This document shows, in pieces, positions 1 through 5,151 of a DNA stretch of 5,151 nucleotides (its first letter is position 1; each line of letters opens with the position of its first letter). The notes beneath the pieces were generated by a model that did no database searches, was not told where the DNA came from, and worked only from the letters and a program-made list of their open reading frames with translations. The DNA is taken from contig NCCR01000356.1 of NCBI GenBank assembly GCA_002279765.1, positions 1-5,151 on the forward strand. The letters are read 5' to 3'. This stretch comes from Verrucomicrobia bacterium 12-59-8. Lineage in GTDB: Bacteria; Verrucomicrobiota; Verrucomicrobiae; Verrucomicrobiales; Verrucomicrobiaceae. The translations under genes and the position numbers were made by a program.

Positions 1-1
1 G

Positions 2-460
2 GCACGCGTGGGAACGCTGCAGTACATGCGCAGCGTGGGCATGGCGCAGATGCGCTGGCTCGGCGTCCAGGAGGGGCATCATTCCCTCTCGCACGATCCG
101 GACGACAAGAAAGACAGCTATGAGAAGCTGATGAAGATCAACACCTGGTTCGCCGGTGAGTTTGCCTATCTGGCCAAGCGCCTGAAGGAGACCCCCGAGG
201 GCACCGGTGGTGGCAACATGCTGGACAACACGCTGCTGGTGTGGACGAATGAACTCGGCAAGGGCAACAGCCACACGCTCGACAACATCCCCTACATCAT
301 GATCGGCGGCGGCTGTGGTTTCAAGATGGGCCGCAGCCTGAAGTTTGACAAAGCCGCGCACAACCGCCTGTGGATGTCCGTGGCGCAGGGCATGGGCCAC
401 GACTTGCAGACCTTTGGCAAGAAGGAGCTGTGCGAAGGTGGTGCGTTGAATTTGAGCTAA
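2..460 (+). CDS. DUF1552 family protein, C-terminal part (5' end outside window)
   Basis: This is the last ~152 codons of a gene whose start lies left of the window; the frame is open to the edge, so the GTG at 8 is internal. The fragment has the usual DUF1552 C-terminal landmarks. A GHH-x-LSH motif is encoded at 74-94 (read as GHHSLSH). It is followed by a helical stretch with [21 protein letters not shown], then [14 protein letters not shown], then a glycine-rich strand [12 protein letters not shown], and the tail [23 protein letters not shown]1552 proteins are common in Verrucomicrobiota and Planctomycetota, usually begin with a Tat-type signal, and are often encoded beside large DUF1592/DUF1587 c-type cytochrome-like proteins. 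Their biochemical role is not established; they resemble the DUF1501/sulfatase-like fold. No partner gene is visible, and the next gene is efp in the same direction after 172 bp. The family call is firm; function is unknown. Confidence 0.88.
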   Translation, partial: ARVGTLQYMRSVGMAQMRWLGVQEGHHSLSHDPDDKKDSYEKLMKINTWFAGEFAYLAKRLKETPEGTGGGNMLDNTLLVWTNELGKGNSHTLDNIPYIMIGGGCGFKMGRSLKFDKAAHNRLWMSVAQGMGHDLQTFGKKELCEGGALNLS

Positions 461-632
461 CGCAGCCCGCTTCCAGAAAAGGGACCAGGATGGCCCCTCT
501 CCTGGAGCGAGCGCGGTGCGAAAAAGGCGGCGTCCCCTTCCCCCAAAGACCTGTCCGCCCCCTCAGGGGCCCCGGACGACCACGAACCGGCGCTTGCAAT
601 GCACGCCAAACTCGCCAAGGAAACACGCTCTT
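461..632. other. Intergenic gap between the DUF1552 gene and efp; small hairpin only
   Basis: No convincing gene is present. A short hairpin can form just after the upstream stop: CCAGGA at 485-490 pairs with TCCTGG at 500-505 around a 9-nt loop. It has no T-run, so it is at best a weak terminator or a processing site. A GC-rich block near 551-580 contains CCCC-TCA-GGGG. A weak Shine-Dalgarno-like AAGGAA lies at 617-622, 10 nt before the efp ATG. I could not identify a credible -35/-10 pair, although the efp promoter presumably lies here. Confidence 0.4.
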
Positions 633-1202
633 ATGCCAGCCACCCCAGTTATCAATCTCCGCAAAGGACATGCCGTCCGCTACAACAACGACGTTTGCGT
701 CGTCACCGACACCGAACTCAAGACGCCACCGCGCATGGCCTCGTTCGTGCAGATGTCCGTCCGCAGCATCACCATCGGCAAGATGTACAACCTGCGCATG
801 ACTTCCAACGAGTCGCTCGAGTCCGTGAACCTCGTCAAAGACAACCACGAATTCAGCTACAAGGACGGCGACGGCTACCACTTCATCCATCCTGAAACGT
901 TTGAAGACGTGCTCATCGGTGAAGACAAGCTCGACGCCAAGACCCGCGGCTACCTCATCGAAGGCCAGAAGTACCTCGTCGTCTTTGCCGATGACGTCGT
1001 CGCCGGCATCGAACTCCCTGCGAACATCATCATGACCGTCACCGACAGCCCCGCCGGTGTGAAGGGCGACTCCGCCAACAACGTGTACAAGGAAGCCATC
1101 ACGGAATCCGGCATGCGCGTGCAGGTCCCCCTCTTCATCGGCCCTGGCGACAAGATCAGCGTCAAGACCGAAGACGGCACGTATCTGGGCCGCGCGAACT
1201 GA
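633..1202 (+). CDS. efp: Elongation factor P (Arg-34 variant)
   Basis: A 189-residue protein, the normal length for EF-P. EF-P binds between the P and E sites of the ribosome and speeds peptide-bond formation at consecutive prolines. The N-terminal KOW-like domain spans roughly residues 1-65 and two OB-type domains follow. The C-terminal EF-P signature is intact at residues 153-172, running from K153-x-A to V165-P166 and ending at G172. The start at 633 puts conserved residues (G12, F38) in ungapped register with E. coli EF-P, with a weak AAGGAA upstream; the longer open frame back to 516 adds only an Arg/Pro-rich, non-homologous stretch. In that register the tip of the loop that contacts the tRNA acceptor end is R34 (codon CGC at 732-734, in KTPPRMASF) instead of the lysine that is modified in E. 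coli. Some features (ELP near residue 127, final YLGRA) also recall the YeiP/EfpL paralogue. No EarP or EpmA/B gene is visible. The gene ends before a strong terminator. Confidence 0.95.
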   Translation: MPATPVINLRKGHAVRYNNDVCVVTDTELKTPPRMASFVQMSVRSITIGKMYNLRMTSNESLESVNLVKDNHEFSYKDGDGYHFIHPETFEDVLIGEDKLDAKTRGYLIEGQKYLVVFADDVVAGIELPANIIMTVTDSPAGVKGDSANNVYKEAITESGMRVQVPLFIGPGDKISVKTEDGTYLGRAN

Positions 1203-1233
1203 GTGAGTTTGAACTGAGTTTATTGAATTGAAG

Positions 1234-1266
1234 AACGCCTGGGTGTGAAAACGCCCGGGCGTTTTT
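1234..1266 (+). terminator. Rho-independent terminator of efp
   Basis: AACGCCTGGGTG (1234-1245) pairs along its whole 12 bp with CGCCCGGGCGTT (1252-1263), with two G-T wobbles and the loop TGAAAA. A run of five T (1262-1266) closes the 3' side. It starts 32 nt after the efp stop. The minus-strand reading lacks a T-run after the stem, so it should act mainly for efp rather than for the convergent exporter gene. Confidence 0.88.
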
Positions 1267-1272
1267 GCGTTT

Positions 1273-1376
1273 GGAGGATAGGCCTCCGGCCTGTCGGCGG
1301 TCTGGGGCTTCCAGCCTTAGATCAGAATCAAAGGCGAGACGCCTCGATCCATCGACAGGCCGGAGGCCTATCCTCC
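1273..1376. repeat. REP-like inverted pair (BIME-like element 1)
   Basis: Two 24-nt arms, 1273-1296 and 1353-1376, are perfect reverse complements separated by 56 nt. Each arm is itself a small hairpin with a four-base head. The left arm is GGAG (1273-1276), stem GATAGGCC (1277-1284), loop TCC, stem GGCCTGTC (1288-1295), with one T-G wobble. The right arm is the mirror image, ending in CTCC at 1373-1376. The spacer also has small hairpins: AGGCG-AGA-CGCCT at 1332-1344 and GGCT-TCC-AGCC at 1306-1316. A GGAG or GTAG-like head followed by a short palindrome, occurring as inverted pairs, is the layout of REP/BIME elements moved by RAYT transposases. The element lies between the convergent ends of efp and the exporter gene, and overlaps the last codons of the latter. 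Copy number elsewhere in the genome cannot be seen here. Confidence 0.82.
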
Positions 1377-3018
1377 GTCAAAAGCCAGTGCGGCCATCTC
1401 GCGATAATACGGCGATGTCTTCAGCAACTCCTCATGCGTGCCGCTGGCGAGGATGCGGCCTTGGTGGAGAACGTAGATGACATCGGCCTGGACGATGGTG
1501 CTGAGGCGATGGGCGATGATGAGGCTGGTGCGGTTGGCGCGGAGTCGGGCGAGGGCGGTCTGGATGAGGTGCTCGGATTTCACATCGACGGCGGAGGTGG
1601 CTTCGTCGAGCAGGAGGATGGGGGCGTCTTTGAGGAAGGCGCGGGCGAGGGCGAGGCGCTGGCGCTCGCCGTTCGTCGTCGGTGGCGCTGGGTCTGCCGA
1701 TGAGGAGGTTGTCGCGCACGGTGCCGGCGAAGAGGAAGGCTTCCTGGGTGACGTAGGCGAGGGACTGGCGCAATGCGCGTTTGCTGAGGTTTTGAATGGG
1801 GGTGCCATCGAGGGTGATGGTGCCGCTTTGCGGATCGTAGAAGCGGGTGAGAAGCTGGAAGAGCGTGCTCTTGCCGGAACCGGTGGCACCGACGATGGCG
1901 ATGGTTTGATGGCGCGCGGCGCGCAGGGTGATGTCGTGCAGCACGGGCTTGTCGGCGCGGTAGCTGAAGGTGACGGCGTTGAATTCGACTTCGCCACGCA
2001 GGGCATCGAGCGGCTGGCCGGCATCGAGGTCTTCCTCGGTCTCGTTGTCGAGGATGGCAAAGACGCGCTTGGCGGCGGAGAGGCCGTTGAGCAGCGTTTG
2101 ATTGACGCCGTGCAGCCGGGCGATGGGTTCGTAGAGGAAGCCGACGAGAAGGATAAACTCCATCAACTGGCCGGGGGTCATGCTGCCCTTCACGCACCAC
2201 CACGAACCGGCCATGAGCAGCAGGACGAGGCCGCCATTGCCAAGCAGCGTCATGGACGGCGAGTAGAAGGCCCAGGCGGCCATGAGGCGGGTCTGCTTTT
2301 CTTGGAGCCGCTGGCTGGCGGCGAGGAATTTCCACTGCCGCATTTCTTCGGCGGTGAAGCTCTTGATTTGGCGGATGCCGGTGATGGTATCATGCAGCGT
2401 GGCATTGAGCACGCTGGTGGCTTCACGCGCAGCGGTGGCGCGTGGGGAAACCCAGCGCGAGTAGATCCAGCCACCGGCGGCGATCAACGGCGTGGGGGCC
2501 AGGACGATGAGCGCGAGCTGGGTGTCTGCCACGAGCATGACGATGGCGGTGATGATGATCTGCAGCACGGCGGTGCAGCCCTGCTCGATGCCTTCGAGGA
2601 TGACGCGCTGCGTGGCGGGCACGTCGTCGGCGAGCTTGGTGAGGATGTCGCCGGTGCTTTGATGATCAAACCAGCCCAGCGGGAGGAGCTCGACCTTGCG
2701 GTGCAACTGGCTGCGCAAATCGGTGATCATGCGCTGCTCAAAGGTGCAGTTCACCCGGGTGCGGAAGTAGAACAGGACTTCGCGCACCGTGAAGGCCAGC
2801 AGGGCGAGGCCACCGGCACGCCAGATGAGATCGCTGCGCTTCTGCGGGATGATTTCATCCATGAACCAGCGCACGACGCCGGGAAAGACGAAGATGAGCA
2901 AGGTGCCGGCGACAGCGAGGGCGAACTGCCCTGCGGCGATGCGCCAGTGACCGCGCGCGAATGCGAGCAGACGGCGCAGGGCGCTGCGATTGGTCATTGG
3001 CTCGGGCTTGTCGTCCAT
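1368..3018 (-). pseudogene. ABC exporter, fused TMD-NBD (MsbA-like), disrupted by deletion/frameshift
   Basis: The first part (3018 down to ~1672, 449 codons) encodes a type IV exporter membrane domain with about six hydrophobic segments near residues 26-46, 66-84, 148-164, 168-186, 258-277 and 286-300, then an ATPase domain. The A-loop tyrosine is Y353, Walker A is G377-T385 (GATGSGKST), and the Q-loop glutamine is Q425. After TDDE (residues 446-449) the frame turns into Arg/Pro-rich nonsense, while the adjacent frame resumes at [12 protein letters not shown] (from 1670) and carries Walker [10 protein letters not shown], the D-loop SAVD and the H-loop IIAHRLST, ending at TAG 1368-1370. Alignment by eye to E. 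coli MsbA is ungapped up to E449 and resumes at the second Gly of LSGG, so about 35 residues of helical domain and most of the signature are missing. Such exporters flip lipids, glycolipids or peptides. Met8 (2997) is an alternative start; neither start has a clear Shine-Dalgarno. This is either a recent pseudogene or an assembly error. Confidence 0.85.
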
Positions 3019-3085
3019 GGGGTAGTGGCTAGACGAGCGAGCGTGGTGCGGGATTCAACCGAATGTGGAATGGCACGGCATGCGG

Positions 3086-3187
3086 CCCAAGGAGCGGGAC
3101 TTGCCAAGTCCCGGCTTGGACACGCGCTGCAAGCCATGCTGCTCCCAAATTCCAAACCACGGCACTTGGCAAGTGCCGCTCCTTGGG
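3086..3187. repeat. REP-like inverted pair (BIME-like element 2)
   Basis: Arms of 28 nt, 3086-3113 and 3160-3187, are reverse complements at 26 of 28 positions, with a 46-nt spacer. Each arm holds a perfect 8-bp hairpin. Left: head GGAG 3091-3094, CGGGACTT 3095-3102, loop GCC, AAGTCCCG 3106-3113. Right: CGGCACTT 3160-3167, loop GGC, AAGTGCCG 3171-3178, head complement CTCC 3179-3182. The two arm differences (3098 against 3175, 3110 against 3163) swap a G-C for a C-G pair inside each hairpin and so leave both stems intact. In the spacer GCTTG (3114-3118) can pair with CAAGC (3130-3134). The element fills most of the 189-bp gap after the methyltransferase stop and before the exporter start. There is no T-run, so if it ends transcription it is not as a classic terminator; a role in mRNA 3'-end protection is possible. 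Confidence 0.83.
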
Positions 3188-3207
3188 GGATGACGCCTGC
3201 GCTACGG

Positions 3208-4491
3208 TCAACCCACCAGATGCACCTGCGGCATCGGCACAACGAACTTGCCGCCACGGGCGAGGAATTCCGTTTCACGCTTGAGGAACTCGGGCATGAA
3301 GTGCCAGGGGAGCACGAGGTAGTAGTCGGGCTTGGCGGCGCGGGATTCTTCTTCGGAGATGATCTTGATGTGCGTGCCGATGGTGTAGCTGCCCCACTTG
3401 ATGGGATTGCGGTCGGCGATGGCGGAGACGAGATCGGAGGTGACGTTGCAGAACTGCAGCGTGGTGCTGCCCTTGGTGGAGGCACCGTAGCCGTGCACGA
3501 CTTTGCCTTCGGCCTTGGCCTTCTGCAGGAAGCTGGTGAGATCGAGCCGAATGCGCTCGATGTTGTCGCGGAAGACGGCGTAGGGGGCGTCGGAATCGAG
3601 CGCCATTTCGAACTCGCGGATGCGGAGGTCCTGCACGCGGGAGGCGGCTTCAGCGGAAGGCTTGACCTGTCCGGCATTGGCGACGACGAGGCGGAAGCTG
3701 CCGCCGTTCACGTCGTTGAGATGCACGTCGATAACTTCGAGGCCGTGGTCGCCAAAGAGGCGCTCCAGCACGGCCAGGGAGTAGTACTCCAGGTGCTCAT
3801 GGCAGATGGTGTCGAAGCTGTTGATGTCGAGCATCGCAGGCAGGTAGCTCTGCTCCAGGATCCAGATGCCGTCGGTGGCGAGGACATCGGCGATGTCCTG
3901 CACGAAGGCGTGCGGATTTTCCAGGTCATAGAACATGGAGATGCTGGTGACGACGCGGGCCTTTTCCGTGGCGTGCACGCTCTTGAAGGCGCGGGCGGTG
4001 AAGAAATCGTTCACGACTTCAAAGCCTTTGGCGCGTGCTTTGAGGGCGACGTCCGAAGGATCGATGCCGATGTGGCGCAGGCCCTGGGTCTTGTAGCTGG
4101 AGAGCAGCGTGCCGTCGTTGCAGCCGATGTCGAGCACGATGTCCTTGGCGGGCAGATTGACGGTCTGCTGCACGAGCGCAGTGATGCCCGTGAGATTGTC
4201 GATCATGGACTGATTGATGCCGGACTCGTAGTAGTAGCGGTGGTAGAGCACCTTCGGCGGCACGGAGTGGCGCATCTGCACCAGACCACAGGCGTTTTCG
4301 TCCTGGGAGGGGTCACAGCGCACGAGATCCAGCGGCACCTTGCGTTTGATGAGCGCGCTGCCATCGGCGCTTGCGAGCACACCGCCAATGAATTGATCGC
4401 CCAGGCTGACGACAGGGGTCAGGCTGCGGGAGCCGCAGACGCGGCAGGTGTTGCGGGTGATAAGGACGGGGCGGAAAGCTTGGATGGCCAT
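3208..4491 (-). CDS. SAM-dependent sugar C-methyltransferase, TylCIII/TcaB9-like three-domain type
   Basis: A 427-residue protein (numbering from the ATG at 4491) with the three-part plan of NDP-hexose C-methyltransferases. An N-terminal zinc-binding domain has four cysteines, C16-x2-C19 and C59/C68. The central Rossmann domain has SAM motif I VLDIGCNDGT at 119-128 and an acidic residue, D144, ending strand 2. The C-terminal domain (from ~330) has the glycine-rich GYGASTKGSTTLQ near 334-346. The CHEHLEYY segment supplies E232 and H233, which match the catalytic Glu-His pair known in TcaB9. Family members methylate C3 of nucleotide-linked 4-keto-deoxysugars. I prefer 4491 to the in-frame ATG at 4509 because GAGGAA lies just upstream and the protein then starts MAIQAF. 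It follows fcl by 58 bp, probably in one operon, which suggests a GDP- rather than dTDP-linked substrate (inference). Some family members are annotated only as hypothetical methyltransferases, so the exact substrate is unknown. Confidence 0.9.
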   Translation of the reverse strand: MAIQAFRPVLITRNTCRVCGSRSLTPVVSLGDQFIGGVLASADGSALIKRKVPLDLVRCDPSQDENACGLVQMRHSVPPKVLYHRYYYESGINQSMIDNLTGITALVQQTVNLPAKDIVLDIGCNDGTLLSSYKTQGLRHIGIDPSDVALKARAKGFEVVNDFFTARAFKSVHATEKARVVTSISMFYDLENPHAFVQDIADVLATDGIWILEQSYLPAMLDINSFDTICHEHLEYYSLAVLERLFGDHGLEVIDVHLNDVNGGSFRLVVANAGQVKPSAEAASRVQDLRIREFEMALDSDAPYAVFRDNIERIRLDLTSFLQKAKAEGKVVHGYGASTKGSTTLQFCNVTSDLVSAIADRNPIKWGSYTIGTHIKIISEEESRAAKPDYYLVLPWHFMPEFLKRETEFLARGGKFVVPMPQVHLVG

Positions 4492-4494
4492 GGG

Positions 4495-4500
4495 TTCCTC
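4495..4500 (-). promoter_or_regulatory. Shine-Dalgarno site of the methyltransferase gene
   Basis: On the minus strand GAGGAA occupies 4500-4495, leaving 5 nt between GAGG and the ATG at 4491-4489. It lies inside the reading frame of the alternative ATG at 4509 and therefore argues for the shorter protein. Confidence 0.6.
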
Positions 4501-4549
4501 AATTGGCATTGTTGTGCTGGCGTGTCCAGCTAGACTTCATGGGTGCGAA

Positions 4550-5151
4550 TCACACGCGGGCGGTGGCGCGATTGTCCAGGAACCACTGGTAGGTTCGGGC
4601 CACGCCTTCGCGGAAGTCAGTCTGTGCCTTCCAGCCCAGCTTTTCCATGCGGCTGACATCCAGCAGGCGGCGCGGATTCCCGTCCGGCTGCGTGGTGTCC
4701 CACAGGATCTCACCCTGAAAACCGACGATGCCGCCAATGATCTCCGCCGCTTCACGAATGCTGATCTCCCAGCCGCAGCCGATGTTGATGATGTCGGCGC
4801 TGCTGTAGTTTTCGAGCAGGAAGGCGCAGGCGGAGGCCAGATCATCCACAAACAGGAATTCGCGCTTGGGATTGCCGCTGCCCCAGAGGGTCACGGTGGG
4901 CTTGTTGTGCAGCCTGGCCTCGTGAAAGCGGCGGATCAATGAGGGCAGCACGTGCGAATGCTCAGGATCAAAGTTGTCATAGGAGCCGTAGAGGTTTGCC
5001 GGCATGCCGCAGATGAAATCACGACCGTACTGATGGCGGTAGCCCTGGCAGAGCTTGATGCCTGCGATCTTGGCCACGCCGTAGGGTTCATTGGTTTCCT
5101 CCATCGGCCCCTTCATGAGACTGTCTTCGCGGATGGGCATGTCCACCACTT
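4550..5151 (-). CDS. fcl: GDP-L-fucose synthase, C-terminal two-thirds (5' end outside window)
   Basis: The visible part has about 200 residues of a short-chain dehydrogenase/epimerase that converts GDP-4-keto-6-deoxy-D-mannose to GDP-L-fucose with NADPH, in two steps (3,5-epimerisation, then 4-reduction), in the cytoplasm. Counting from the GTG at 5149, Y23 and K27 form the YxxxK motif (NEPYGVAK) and H66 lies in HSHVLP. These match Y136, K140 and H179 of E. coli GFS with one constant offset of 113, so about 113 residues, including the NADP-binding GxxGxxG and catalytic Ser/Cys, lie beyond the edge. Further family landmarks are the NLYG-x-x-DNFDPE stretch, REFLFVDDLA at ~97-106, INIGCG at ~121-126 and PDGNPRRLLDVSR at ~155-167. 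The GTG at 5149 is internal because the frame runs off the window. The usual partner gmd (GDP-mannose 4,6-dehydratase) may lie upstream, outside the window. The methyltransferase gene follows 58 bp downstream. Confidence 0.93.
   Translation of the reverse strand, partial: VVDMPIREDSLMKGPMEETNEPYGVAKIAGIKLCQGYRHQYGRDFICGMPANLYGSYDNFDPEHSHVLPSLIRRFHEARLHNKPTVTLWGSGNPKREFLFVDDLASACAFLLENYSSADIINIGCGWEISIREAAEIIGGIVGFQGEILWDTTQPDGNPRRLLDVSRMEKLGWKAQTDFREGVARTYQWFLDNRATARV

Noticed and set aside
592..622. Possible efp promoter with TTGCAA at 594-599 as -35
   Set aside because: No acceptable -10 at 16-18 bp; the region there is the AAGGAA Shine-Dalgarno-like stretch.
516..632. N-terminal extension of efp from the ATG at 516
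   Set aside because: The extra 39 residues are Arg/Pro-rich and unlike EF-P; the ATG at 633 gives the family's standard N-terminus and length.
1432..1671. C-terminal tail of the exporter's first frame beyond residue 449, or a programmed frameshift there
   Set aside because: The tail is an Arg/Pro-rich out-of-frame reading of the ATPase half. A programmed shift would not restore the roughly 35 missing residues, since no DNA encodes them here.
3019..3060. Minus-strand promoter for the exporter gene (TTGAAT near 3057)
   Set aside because: Spacing and the candidate -10 are poor; not strong enough to report.
1273..3187. CRISPR-like repeats
   Set aside because: The repeats are inverted pairs of two different sequences, not regularly spaced direct repeats, and no cas gene is present.
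4516..4530. Small hairpin GCTGG-CGTGT-CCAGC between fcl and the methyltransferase gene
   Set aside because: Only 5 bp with no T-run on either strand; could occur by chance and is not convincing as a terminator or regulator.
1477..4533. A 1018-codon plus-strand open frame running antisense through the exporter and methyltransferase genes
   Set aside because: It is opposite two genes with clear family motifs, crosses the intergenic repeat, and shows no recognisable domain. Long antisense open frames are expected in GC-rich DNA with strong codon bias.

Overview
GC-rich window from what is most likely a Verrucomicrobiota bacterium, or less likely a Planctomycetota relative. The clues are a DUF1552 protein, a family largely confined to those groups and a few neighbours, next to an elongation factor P. 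The intergenic gaps also carry REP-like palindromes. The phylum call is an inference from gene content.

Layout. On the plus strand: the 3' end of a DUF1552 gene (2-460), a 172-bp gap, efp for elongation factor P (633-1202), and a strong intrinsic terminator (1234-1266). The remaining genes run on the minus strand, converging on efp. Read in their own direction they are: the 3' two-thirds of a GDP-L-fucose synthase gene (fcl, cut by the right edge, stop at 4550), a zinc-binding sugar C-methyltransferase gene (4491 to 3208), and a fused-domain ABC exporter gene (3018 to 1368). The exporter gene is broken: a deletion plus frameshift near 1671 removes the helical part of the ATPase domain, including the LSGGQ-type signature.

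Two intergenic gaps each hold a pair of REP-like units in inverted orientation: 1273-1376, where one arm supplies the exporter's stop codon, and 3086-3187. All four units share one plan: a GGAG head, an 8-bp stem and a 3-nt loop. The stem sequences differ between the two pairs, and in the second pair the only two arm differences compensate each other inside each hairpin. This is the pattern expected of REP/BIME elements mobilised by a RAYT (REP-associated tyrosine transposase), none of which is in the window.

How the genes fit together. fcl and the C-methyltransferase suggest a cell-surface polysaccharide locus making a 6-deoxysugar, possibly C-methylated and branched, from GDP-mannose. The adjacent exporter is of the lipid/glycolipid type and could have moved a product of such a locus, but that link is only positional. 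efp and the DUF1552 gene look unrelated to this theme. The EF-P carries arginine at the position of the modified lysine 34 of E. coli EF-P, which is the most interesting protein-level feature here.
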